A stretch of DNA of 13,046 bases from Bacteroidota bacterium (lineage in GTDB: Bacteria > Bacteroidota > Bacteroidia > Flavobacteriales_F > PHOS-HE28). A program made the position numbers and the translations under genes. The notes beneath the pieces were generated by a model. It had not been told where the DNA came from, made no database searches, and saw only the letters and a list, made by a program, of their open reading frames with translations. The stretch lies in contig JAEYWT010000228.1 of assembly GCA_023428865.1 (NCBI GenBank), positions 1 through 13,046 on the forward strand, in the 5' to 3' direction. Within the stretch, counting starts at the first letter, position 1. Every line of letters begins with the position of its first letter. Below, one piece after another: positions 6,934 through 13,019 of the stretch.

Positions 6934-6983
6934 CGATGGTTATGTTTACACGCCAAAGTTACACATCAATACGTAAAAAGCAA
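6930..6983 (-). promoter_or_regulatory. Toxin-antitoxin promoter with candidate operator repeats
   Basis: On the minus strand, TTG (6983-6981) and TAACTTTG (6961-6954) are separated by exactly 19 bases, an excellent match to the Bacteroidota promoter TTG-N19-TAnnTTTG. Two direct copies of GTGTAA (plus-strand TTACAC at 6946-6951 and 6959-6964, 13 bases apart) flank and overlap the -7 box. A perfect 10-base palindrome, CCATCGATGG (6930-6939), covers the start codon. Either could be the antitoxin operator. Confidence 0.75.
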
Positions 6984-7000
6984 TGATCCATGAAGCCGGC

Positions 7001-7591
7001 CTACTTGGAACCGAACGCCCCATAACTGACCAGCAGCTCCAGTGGGCGACGTTCACTGCGGCGCAATTCACGCTCCTTTAGGTTCTCGGGCAATTGTTCT
7101 GGGTCTCCGGGGAAACCGAGCACGAGCACGGATACGATATCCAGCTCTTCCGGGATCTTGAAGCCCTCCCGCGCGGCATCGCTGTTGAATCCTCCGAGGA
7201 TGTGAACACCCATACCCAAGGCCGTGGCTTGCGCCGTGAACTGAGCGGTCGCCAAACCCAGATCATGCCGTGCATGGAAATTCTCATGGCCATTGCGGCT
7301 CAACGTGCGGTGGACCATGGCGAGGATCAGAACAGGTGCCTTATCCACCCAGATCTGGTTACTTGGGTTCAGCGCAGCTAGCAGCGTACCATGCCCTTCA
7401 CCACCTCGCCGCGTAACCAAAAAGCGCCAAGGCTGCTCGTTCATACTACTCGGCGCCCAACGTGCTGCTTCCAACACCAACTCTAGTTCTGCATCGCTTA
7501 CCTCGCGCTCACTGAAGGCCCGGTTACTGAAACGTGCGTTCAGCATGGGATGGATATCCAGTTCACTGCGGCGTGTATCGCCGTGGTTCAT
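7001..7591 (-). CDS. Nitroreductase-family FMN oxidoreductase
   Basis: A 196-residue NAD(P)H:FMN oxidoreductase of the nitroreductase superfamily, cytoplasmic and normally a homodimer. The FMN-contacting signature RFSNRAF (20-26, the R-x-S-x-R-x-F motif) and ARWAPSSMNEQPWRF (43-57) are intact, as is the glycine-rich GMGVHILGGF stretch. Such enzymes reduce nitroaromatics, quinones or flavins; the natural substrate is not deducible. The start ATG at 7591 overlaps the stop of the upstream yceI-like gene by four bases (ATGA), which indicates translational coupling within one operon. It is the last gene of the MarR, YceI, nitroreductase unit. No terminator is visible before the toxin-antitoxin promoter, whose -33 element lies only 18 bases from its stop. 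Confidence 0.92.
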   Translation of the reverse strand: MNHGDTRRSELDIHPMLNARFSNRAFSEREVSDAELELVLEAARWAPSSMNEQPWRFLVTRRGGEGHGTLLAALNPSNQIWVDKAPVLILAMVHRTLSRNGHENFHARHDLGLATAQFTAQATALGMGVHILGGFNSDAAREGFKIPEELDIVSVLVLGFPGDPEQLPENLKERELRRSERRPLELLVSYGAFGSK

Positions 7592-8178
7592 CGGGCGGTG
7601 ATATCAAAGGTCAGGTTCACTTCATCGGCGATGGCCTTGTCGCCGATCTCGGGGAAGAATGCACCAGAACGGTACTTGATGTCGTACTGCGTGCGATCGA
7701 AGGTGAGCGTTGCCGCAGCCCGAGCTTTATCGCCTTCCACCCAGAAGATGCAATTGAACGCATTGGGTTTGGTGATCCCTTTGATGGTAAGTTCACCGGA
7801 AACGCGGTAGTTCGGCTTGCCAGGAGCTACATCGGGAATGGCTTCCACCTTAGTGGCTTTGAAGGTGGCTGTTGGATGCTTGTCCACCTCGAAGAAGTCA
7901 GGACCTTTCAGGTGGCCTACGAATTTGGCGTTCGTGCCTTCGTTCTCAATATCGGTACAGGTGATCCCGGTCATGTCTATCTGCACCTCTGCACCTGCGA
8001 GCATTCCATTCTTCAGGTCAACAGTACCACCCTTTACGGGTACACGCCCGGTGTGGTCGCCTGTCAATTTGGTGGCGGTCCACAGCACTTTGCTATCCAC
8101 CGGATCAATGGTCTTGGCGGTTTGTGCGCTTGCAGAGAAGGATGCCACCAAGGCGGCAGCGAGGAAGAGGTGCTTCAT
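7588..8178 (-). CDS. YceI-family periplasmic lipid-binding protein
   Basis: A 196-residue exported protein. MKHLFLAAALVASFSASAQ is a clear signal peptide with cleavage after ASA (residue 18). The mature part has the YceI beta-barrel pattern, starting at D-x-x-x-S-x-V-x-W and continuing through HLKGPDFFEVDKHPTATF and GELTIKGITKPN to the closing TFDITAR. YceI proteins bind polyisoprenoids or similar lipophilic molecules such as isoprenoid quinones. The ATG at 8178 is preferred over an in-frame TTG at 8184 because it starts the signal peptide directly. It is followed by the nitroreductase with an ATGA overlap and preceded 47 bases upstream by the MarR gene, so all three probably share a transcript. 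The ligand is unknown. Confidence 0.93.
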   Translation of the reverse strand: MKHLFLAAALVASFSASAQTAKTIDPVDSKVLWTATKLTGDHTGRVPVKGGTVDLKNGMLAGAEVQIDMTGITCTDIENEGTNAKFVGHLKGPDFFEVDKHPTATFKATKVEAIPDVAPGKPNYRVSGELTIKGITKPNAFNCIFWVEGDKARAAATLTFDRTQYDIKYRSGAFFPEIGDKAIADEVNLTFDITAR

Positions 8179-8225
8179 GTTCAAGTTCGTGTGCTCAGTT
8201 TCAACAGATCCAGTGCCCTTTCGGT

Positions 8226-8675
8226 TCAGCCACGCCAGGCATCTAGTAAACGGTTCAGTTCAAGGGCTTCGGCTTCGGTAAGGCGGTCCAGGCCGTTCTT
8301 TTCTGAAGGTCGGTTGGCGCGATCGATCTCGTCCAGCATGTCCAGTCCTTTCTGGCTGATGCGCACATACACCACCCGTCGGTCGTCCTCACAGCGTTCG
8401 CGCTCCACCAGCCCCTTGGCGATCAACTTATCGGTAAGCCGTGTGGCGTTCGGTGCGCGATCGATCATCCGCTCCTTCACGCAGTGCATGTTCATACGAT
8501 CCTTCGCCCCGCGCAGGATCCGCAAGATGTTGTACTGCTGCGGACTGATACCATAAGGTTTGAAGAGTTCCACTTGCTGGTTTCGGAACCAGCCGGCCGT
8601 GAACATCACGTTCAGCATGGCCTTGTGCTGCTCACTCTCGAAACGGCTCCTCAATTCTTCGTCTATGCGTGCCAT
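8226..8675 (-). CDS. MarR-family transcriptional regulator
   Basis: A 149-residue winged-helix regulator of the MarR type, which binds DNA as a dimer and is usually released by small phenolic or oxidising ligands. The N-terminal helix leads to GISPQQYNILRILRGAKDR. The DNA-reading helix region is APNATRLTDKLIAKGLVERERC and the wing is EDDRRVVYVRISQKG, followed by C-terminal dimerisation helices. It is the first gene of a unit with the YceI and nitroreductase genes. A 17-base palindrome and two facing promoters lie directly upstream (8681-8760), as expected for a MarR protein that represses itself and a divergent gene. A Cys at about residue 65 (HCVKERM) could be redox-sensing, but this is a guess. 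Confidence 0.93.
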   Translation of the reverse strand: MARIDEELRSRFESEQHKAMLNVMFTAGWFRNQQVELFKPYGISPQQYNILRILRGAKDRMNMHCVKERMIDRAPNATRLTDKLIAKGLVERERCEDDRRVVYVRISQKGLDMLDEIDRANRPSEKNGLDRLTEAEALELNRLLDAWRG

Positions 8676-8685
8676 GTTCAGGGTG

Positions 8686-8693
8686 CGAATTTA
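8686..8693 (-). promoter_or_regulatory. Promoter -7 box of the MarR-YceI-nitroreductase operon
   Basis: On the minus strand, TAAATTCG matches TAnnTTTG with C in place of one T. It is followed by CACCCT and then the ATG at 8675. The divergent gene has the same arrangement (TATTTTCGCACCCT), which supports both boxes being real. No good -33 TTG is visible. Confidence 0.5.
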
Positions 8694-8708
8694 CGCAGAA
8701 CATTCTCC

Positions 8709-8725
8709 ATGGAATATTTTTCCAT
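8709..8725. promoter_or_regulatory. Candidate MarR operator between divergent promoters
   Basis: ATGGAATATTTTTCCAT is an inverted repeat with perfect six-base arms and a five-base AT spacer, the size usual for MarR operators. It lies in the -33 zone of both the MarR promoter and the divergent lipoprotein promoter, so one bound dimer could block both. Confidence 0.6.
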
Positions 8726-8755
8726 TGTCCACCACCCCGTCCTGCGATATTTTCG
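8725..8755 (+). promoter_or_regulatory. Promoter of the lipoprotein methyltransferase-fold gene
   Basis: TTG (8725-8727) and TATTTTCG (8748-8755) are separated by 20 bases, a good Bacteroidota-type promoter with one deviation in the -7 box. The -7 box lies inside TGCGATATTTTCGCA (8743-8757), a second small palindrome. The ATG at 8765 is nine bases beyond the box, so the leader is only a few bases. Confidence 0.65.
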
Positions 8756-8764
8756 CACCCTACC

Positions 8765-9484
8765 ATGCGCTACATCGCCAATCTAGCTCTGGCCAGCCTC
8801 TTGCTCGCCTGCTCTGCACCAGCCACCACGGACGACGACCAGGAACCGGGCACACCTTCCACACCAACGACCAGCACACCCCGAAGCAACACGGCGGAAC
8901 GTGACTCTTGGCAGAAGCCCCAGGAAGTGTTCATGCTCATGGGCAACGACCTGCGGGGCAAATTGATCGCCGACTTGGCTGCTGGCGATGGGTACTTTAC
9001 CTTCAAGATGATCGAAGTGGGCGCCAACGTGATCGCCATAAGCGACGACCAAGCCCAGCTGGATGCCATTGAAGCGCGGAAGAAGGAAATGAAACTGAGC
9101 GACGAACGCCTGCGCACGCGCCTTACTTCCAAGGACGACCCGGGGCTGGCTCCGGACGAAGTGGATGCCTGCCTGCTCGTTCACAGCTTCGTGAGCATAC
9201 CCGACAAGAAGGAGTACTTGAAGAAGGTCTTCGCAGGCACACGCATGCCTAAGCCGCTGTTCGTACTGGAATGGCTCAACAACGAAACGCCCATCGGCCC
9301 ACCCATGACCGACCGCATGTCCAGTGAGCGTATCATGGACGAGATCGGTCTAGCTGGGTATACCGATGTAGGCACCTACTCCGCCAAGATCCCCCACCAA
9401 GCGTTCCTCTTCGCATCGTTCCAAAGTGGCGCGGACGACGATGCACAGGGCATGGATCCTGCGCAGCTGATACCCGGTCAGTAG
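8765..9484 (+). CDS. Lipoprotein with class I SAM-methyltransferase fold
   Basis: A 239-residue protein. MRYIANLALASLLLAC is a lipoprotein signal with lipobox LLAC (C16), followed by a Thr/Ser/Pro/Asp-rich linker (about 17-45). The domain begins ERDSWQKPQEVF, which I associate with a family of methyltransferase-like lipoproteins. It contains a motif-I-like SAM loop, LIADLAAGDGYFTFKM, and a post-I strand, NVIAISDD. The usual first Gly of motif I (D-x-G-x-G) is replaced by Ala (DLAAGDG). SAM is normally cytoplasmic, so an extracytoplasmic methyltransferase fold is odd; it may bind another ligand or be inactive. A longer frame from 8669 exists, but the ATG at 8765 starts the signal peptide and follows the promoter. 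It is divergent from the MarR operon and probably controlled with it. It ends seven bases from the convergent DUF983 gene. Confidence 0.82.
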   Translation: MRYIANLALASLLLACSAPATTDDDQEPGTPSTPTTSTPRSNTAERDSWQKPQEVFMLMGNDLRGKLIADLAAGDGYFTFKMIEVGANVIAISDDQAQLDAIEARKKEMKLSDERLRTRLTSKDDPGLAPDEVDACLLVHSFVSIPDKKEYLKKVFAGTRMPKPLFVLEWLNNETPIGPPMTDRMSSERIMDEIGLAGYTDVGTYSAKIPHQAFLFASFQSGADDDAQGMDPAQLIPGQ

Positions 9485-9491
9485 GTCAGGA

Positions 9492-9905
9492 TCAGCGCGG
9501 CAGCCACTTCACGTCTTCCCCCGAAAGGCGATCAACACCTTTGTAGCTGGTAAAGAGGTTGGCCCATAGGATCTTGGACCAAGCGTACATCACGGGCGCT
9601 GTGAACACCAGAACACCCAGCACCCAGAACAGGCGCGTAGTGGGTGTGGTGGAAGGTACAAGGATACCCATGGCCACGTACACGGTTACGCAAATGGCAA
9701 CGGCGAAGGCGTAGCTCACGTACATGCCGCCGTAGTAGAAACCCGGCTCCGGTTCGAACTTGCGGTGGCAGGCCGAACAGCTTTCGAGCAGGTCACCAGC
9801 ACGGGAAAGATCGTACGGATTGCGGGTAACGAAGAACTCGCCTTCGTGGCAATGCGGGCATTTGCGGTGAACGATACTGTACAGCTTGGTACCCTTTTTC
9901 AACAT
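9492..9905 (-). CDS. DUF983 zinc-ribbon membrane protein
   Basis: A 137-residue protein of the DUF983 family. Two CxxC pairs (C16/C19 in KCPHCHEG and C43/C46 in CSACHRKF) form a likely zinc ribbon on the cytoplasmic side. The family hallmark FEPEPGFYYGGMYVSY follows. Two membrane helices are visible, about residues 64-83 and 93-113. Function is unknown for the family. The start ATG at 9905 is only four bases from a perfect -7 box, and the gene lies 29 bases after msrA on the same strand, so it may be transcribed both alone and by read-through. Confidence 0.92.
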   Translation of the reverse strand: MLKKGTKLYSIVHRKCPHCHEGEFFVTRNPYDLSRAGDLLESCSACHRKFEPEPGFYYGGMYVSYAFAVAICVTVYVAMGILVPSTTPTTRLFWVLGVLVFTAPVMYAWSKILWANLFTSYKGVDRLSGEDVKWLPR

Positions 9906-9909
9906 GGCA

Positions 9910-9917
9910 CAAAGGTA
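9910..9917 (-). promoter_or_regulatory. -7 box abutting the DUF983 start codon
   Basis: On the minus strand, TACCTTTG (perfect TAnnTTTG) is followed by TGCC and then ATG. The expected start of transcription would fall at or within a few bases of the ATG, suggesting a leaderless mRNA. No -33 TTG is seen. Confidence 0.55.
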
Positions 9918-9934
9918 CCGCGCAGATGTCGACC

Positions 9935-10612
9935 TTACTGTTTCAGCTTATCGGCGAACACCTTGCGGAACTTGTCCAGCTTGGGGCGTATCACCATCTG
10001 GCAGTAGCCCTGCTCTCCATTCAGGGCGTAGTAGTTCTGGTGGTAGTCCTCTGCTGCGTAGAACGTAACGGCTGGCGAGATCTCCGTAACGATAGGCCCT
10101 CGAAAGGCACCGCTCGCATCCAACTTCGCCTTGTAAGCTTCTGCAATGCGTCGTTGCTCTTCATTATGGAAAAAGATCGCTGACCGGTACTGGGTGCCCA
10201 CATCGGCACCCTGGCGGTTCAACGTGGTGGGGTCGTGCGTTTGCCAGAAAACCTCCAGGATCTCGTCATAGCTCACCTCTTTCGGGTCGTACACCAACTG
10301 GGCTACTTCGGCATGGCCCGTAGTGCCGTTACACACCTCGCGGTAGCTGGGGTTCTTCACATGGCCACCCATGTAACCGCTCACCACGCTCTTCACGCCC
10401 TTCAGTTCGGTGAAGACCGCTTCCACGCACCAGAAACATCCGGCACCCAGGGTGATCGTATCCAGGCCAGCACTATTCGTAGGTTCCATTTCGTCCAAGG
10501 CGTGTTTGGCAGGTGGTTGTGCGTTACCGCCATGGCAGGCCAGCAACGCAGTAGAAGTAAGTGCGAGTGCGAAGTTCATCATCCGCTTCTTCAACACACC
10601 GTGCATGATCAT
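9935..10612 (-). CDS. msrA: Peptide-methionine (S)-S-oxide reductase MsrA, lipoprotein form
   Basis: MsrA reduces methionine S-sulfoxide in oxidised proteins. The catalytic motif GCFWCVE is intact, with the active Cys at residue 59 and a second Cys at 62. GYMGG, GTTGHAEVAQLVYDP, FFHNEEQRRIAE, FYAAEDYHQNYY and YCQMVIRPK are standard family blocks. The N-terminus (MIMHGVLKKRMMNF, then a hydrophobic run to LLAC at C26) is a lipoprotein signal, so the enzyme probably works outside the cytoplasm, tethered to a membrane. The start at 10612 is chosen among closely spaced ATGs (10612, 10606, 10582) because the KKR stretch is needed for the signal peptide; 10606 is equally possible. The frame is open further up into the methyltransferase gene, but that part is not MsrA-like. 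It lies 49 bases downstream of the DNA methyltransferase gene; a weak CAGGT/ACCTG hairpin (10635-10651) is in the gap. Confidence 0.95.
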   Translation of the reverse strand: MIMHGVLKKRMMNFALALTSTALLACHGGNAQPPAKHALDEMEPTNSAGLDTITLGAGCFWCVEAVFTELKGVKSVVSGYMGGHVKNPSYREVCNGTTGHAEVAQLVYDPKEVSYDEILEVFWQTHDPTTLNRQGADVGTQYRSAIFFHNEEQRRIAEAYKAKLDASGAFRGPIVTEISPAVTFYAAEDYHQNYYALNGEQGYCQMVIRPKLDKFRKVFADKLKQ

Positions 10613-10661
10613 GTTCGTTTCAACGGTGGTCGCACAGGTTCCTTGGACCTGACGATCACTT

Positions 10662-11915
10662 TCAACCTTTGATGGCTGCAGCAAGCGCCTTGCCGATCCG
10701 TTCCACCACGCCCACCACCAGCGCATTACCCATGAAGAACGCTCGCCACGTATCGCTTACACCGGCGGTATGGTCATCGGGGAACATGTTCAGCCGTTCC
10801 AATTCCACAGGTGTCAAACGGCGGAAGCGTTTCCCATCCTGGCTCACCACATGTTTGAATCGGGAAGCGCCCCTGCCACCCTCGCCGGTGATGATGGTGC
10901 GCGAAGGCCGATCGAGCGGATCAGGGAACACCATGGCTCCTTCGGAGTATGCGTACTGGTGGCCATTCGAGCTGGAGCGGGCCTCGCTCTTCGCGCCTTT
11001 CAGGTACTTCCAAGCGGCCAATTCCTTCTTTGCGATGAAGTACTCCGCAGGCACTTGCGTGCTGGGGAGCAGATGATCGCCGAGCCGCGCAAGATCGCCC
11101 GTGTATGTGGCTTGTAGAACGCCAGTGAAGACCAGTCCGTCCACCATGATACCCGCATTCTTGAAAGGTGTCCGCCCCTTGCGCTCACCGAACTCACGCG
11201 ACAACACATCGAGCTCTTGTGCAATACTGAATTGCACCATTGTACCTTTCAGTTCCGCTGGAAAAGCATGGGCCATGGTGCCATCCTGTTCCAACCAATC
11301 GCTGGGCACGGCTTGTCGGAGCGCTTTGTAGCGTGCAGTGCTCTTGTGGTAGCCAAGAAGGAATACGCGGCGGCGCCGTTGTGGCATGCCGTATTCGGCT
11401 GCATTGACCACCCGCCACTCTACGGCATAGCCTAATTTGTCCAGCGAACGCAGCATCACAGCCAGATCGCGCCCACGTTGGCCAACCGGCGAACCGAGTA
11501 AGCGATCCACGTTCTCCAACAGTAAGTATGCCGGCTTGTTCTTCTTCTCGCTCAGGATGCGGTGGATCTGCCACCATAACACGCCCTTCCTCCCTTGCAG
11601 GCCAAGACTGTTCTTCAACGTGCTGGCCACAGAATAATCCTGGCAAGGGAAGCCTCCCACCAGTATATCGTGGTCGGCAATGTCCTTCACGGCAACCTTG
11701 GCAATGTCCTGATTGGTATGATGTTCCGCACCAAAGCGTGCCACATACACATCCGAAGCGTGTTGCTTGCGGCGCGCGGGTTCCCATTGGTTGCTGAAGA
11801 CCACTTCGAACCCGACATCCTTGCCGCTGGCGCGCTCCAGCCCGAGACGGAAGCCACCAACACCGGCGAATAGCTCCGCCACGCGGACCACCTGCTTCGC
11901 CTTGCGTTTTGCCAT
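10662..11915 (-). CDS. DNA (cytosine-5-)-methyltransferase
   Basis: A 417-residue C5-cytosine DNA methyltransferase with all main motifs. Motif I is AELFAGVGGFRLGLE (13-27). Motif IV is GGFPCQDYS with catalytic C91. Motif VI is ENV (134-136) and motif VIII is QRRRR (179-183). Motif X is GNALVVGVVERIGKAL (396-411). The target-recognition region lies roughly at 220-350; the recognised sequence cannot be told by reading. It transfers methyl from SAM to cytosine in a short DNA site. No restriction endonuclease or Vsr-type gene lies on either side in the window, so it looks solitary. The ATG at 11915 is preferred; a GTG at 11936 would add seven residues. It is divergent from the response-regulator gene and precedes msrA. 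Confidence 0.94.
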   Translation of the reverse strand: MAKRKAKQVVRVAELFAGVGGFRLGLERASGKDVGFEVVFSNQWEPARRKQHASDVYVARFGAEHHTNQDIAKVAVKDIADHDILVGGFPCQDYSVASTLKNSLGLQGRKGVLWWQIHRILSEKKNKPAYLLLENVDRLLGSPVGQRGRDLAVMLRSLDKLGYAVEWRVVNAAEYGMPQRRRRVFLLGYHKSTARYKALRQAVPSDWLEQDGTMAHAFPAELKGTMVQFSIAQELDVLSREFGERKGRTPFKNAGIMVDGLVFTGVLQATYTGDLARLGDHLLPSTQVPAEYFIAKKELAAWKYLKGAKSEARSSSNGHQYAYSEGAMVFPDPLDRPSRTIITGEGGRGASRFKHVVSQDGKRFRRLTPVELERLNMFPDDHTAGVSDTWRAFFMGNALVVGVVERIGKALAAAIKG

Positions 11916-12164
11916 GCGGGCCCGAAATAAACCCACCCGATCCTGGGATCCTAGCGCCTAGCCCGTTGCCCGTCAACCATGCAATGTGGAGAGCGCAGCC
12001 GTAGGTTCGCGCCCAATGCTAAGCGGAATAAGGCCGGTATGGGCCTTTACGCAAGTGTGCTGACCATGGAACGCCGGGCACACAAGCTCCCAAGGGCCTT
12101 AACCTATATTTGACCGACCCTTAACATCCGGACCCACAATAGGGCCGGACCTTTGCACCGCAAC
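11916..12164. other. Divergent intergenic region with inverted repeats
   Basis: No gene is seen in these 249 bases. They hold AAGGCC/GGCCTT (12030-12035 / 12042-12047), GTGTGC/GCACAC (12055-12060 / 12078-12083, a 17-base spacer), and the response-regulator promoter box at 12105-12112. A leader hairpin (12127-12149: CCGG and CCC pairing with GGG and CCGG around an ACAATA loop, one bulged A) ends 15 bases before the regulator's ATG. GTGTGC/GCACAC sits just upstream of the box, where a regulator could bind. No clear promoter for the methyltransferase gene was recognised. Confidence 0.45.
12105..12112 (+). promoter_or_regulatory. Promoter -7 box of the response regulator gene
   Basis: TATATTTG matches TAnnTTTG exactly and would give a leader of about 48 bases. 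No TTG is found at the -33 position. Confidence 0.6.
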
Positions 12165-12863
12165 ATGAGCGAACACATGGCAGGAACATTGGTGCAGAAG
12201 GTGCTGTTGGTGGATGATGAACCCGATATCGTGGAGCTGTTGCGCTACAACCTGGAGCGCGAAGGCTACGCAGTGCAAACAGCACTGAACGGAAAAGATG
12301 CGCTGAAAGCTGCCAAGAGCGGGCGCCCCGACCTGATCGTACTGGACATCATGATGCCCGGCATGGATGGTGTGGAGGTGTGCACCCAACTACGCCAGTT
12401 GCCAGAATTCAAGAACACGGTGATCACCTTCCTCACTGCACGAGGCGAGGATTATTCACAGATAGCAGGTTTCGATGCAGGCGCCGATGATTACATCACC
12501 AAGCCCGTGCGTCCGAAAGTGTTCGTGAGCAAAGTGAAAGCCCTGTTGAAGCGAAGTGGCAGCGATCGTCCGGAAGGCCGCATTTTGGCATCGAACGGTG
12601 TTAAGGTTGATCTGGAGCGCGTCATGGTCTACGTAGGCGATCAAGAACTGCAGCTTCCCAAGAAGGAATTCGAGTTGTTGGTGTTGTTGATCGGCAAGCC
12701 GGGAAAAGTCTTCAAGCGCGACGAGATCTACAGCCAGATCTGGGGCAACGAGCTCTTCGTAGGCGACCGCACCATCGACGTACACATTCGCAAGCTGCGC
12801 GAGAAGATCGGCGACGACCGCATCAAGACCATCAAAGGCATCGGCTACAAGTTCGACGCCTGA
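12165..12863 (+). CDS. OmpR/PhoB-family response regulator
   Basis: A 232-residue two-component response regulator. The receiver domain (about 10-128) has the acidic pair D17/D18, phospho-acceptor D61 in VLDIMMPGMDG, T91 and K113 (TKP), all intact. The winged-helix output domain (about 135-232) has the usual EFELLVLL, RDEIYSQIWG, RTIDVHIRKLREKIG and IKTIKGIGYKF. It binds DNA when phosphorylated by a partner histidine kinase. In Bacteroidota a kinase gene often follows directly, but here a tRNA promoter begins 29 bases after the stop, so the partner must be elsewhere or beyond the window. ATG 12165 is chosen; a TTG at 12153 and an ATG at 12177 are in frame. The signal it responds to cannot be deduced. 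Confidence 0.95.
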   Translation: MSEHMAGTLVQKVLLVDDEPDIVELLRYNLEREGYAVQTALNGKDALKAAKSGRPDLIVLDIMMPGMDGVEVCTQLRQLPEFKNTVITFLTARGEDYSQIAGFDAGADDYITKPVRPKVFVSKVKALLKRSGSDRPEGRILASNGVKVDLERVMVYVGDQELQLPKKEFELLVLLIGKPGKVFKRDEIYSQIWGNELFVGDRTIDVHIRKLREKIGDDRIKTIKGIGYKFDA

Positions 12864-12891
12864 GTCGCTCAACAGCATTTCTGTCTGCCTT

Positions 12892-12899
12892 TATCTTTG
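12892..12899 (+). promoter_or_regulatory. Promoter -7 box of tRNA-Pro
   Basis: TATCTTTG is a perfect TAnnTTTG, identical to the helicase box, about 43 bases before the tRNA. It indicates that the tRNA is transcribed independently of the response regulator. Confidence 0.65.
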
Positions 12900-12905
12900 C
12901 CGCCT

Positions 12906-12931
12906 CTTGCGGCGCTATCCCGAGCCGCAAG
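12906..12931 (+). other. Hairpin in the tRNA-Pro 5' leader
   Basis: CTTGCGGC (12906-12913) and GCCGCAAG (12924-12931) form a perfect 8-pair stem with a 10-base loop; three further pairs (CCT/AGG) extend it past a bulged C. An upstream GCCGC (12899-12903) could compete for the same GCGGC. It begins near the predicted transcription start and is removed with the leader during tRNA maturation. Confidence 0.5.
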
Positions 12932-12941
12932 CAGGATAGTT

Positions 12942-13019
<78 letters not shown>

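Noticed and set aside
7534..8556. 340-codon plus-strand open frame opposite yceI and marR
   Set aside because: The minus-strand genes have clear families, a signal peptide and operon spacing. The plus frame shows low-complexity Ser/Arg runs and no domain.
10613..10726. N-terminal extension of MsrA into the DNA methyltransferase gene
   Set aside because: It overlaps the end of the methyltransferase coding region and precedes a proper lipoprotein signal peptide that should be N-terminal.
12030..12047. AAGGCC/GGCCTT hairpin as a terminator
   Set aside because: It lies between divergent genes, so neither transcript is expected to end there. It lacks a T tract and is only recorded as an inverted repeat.
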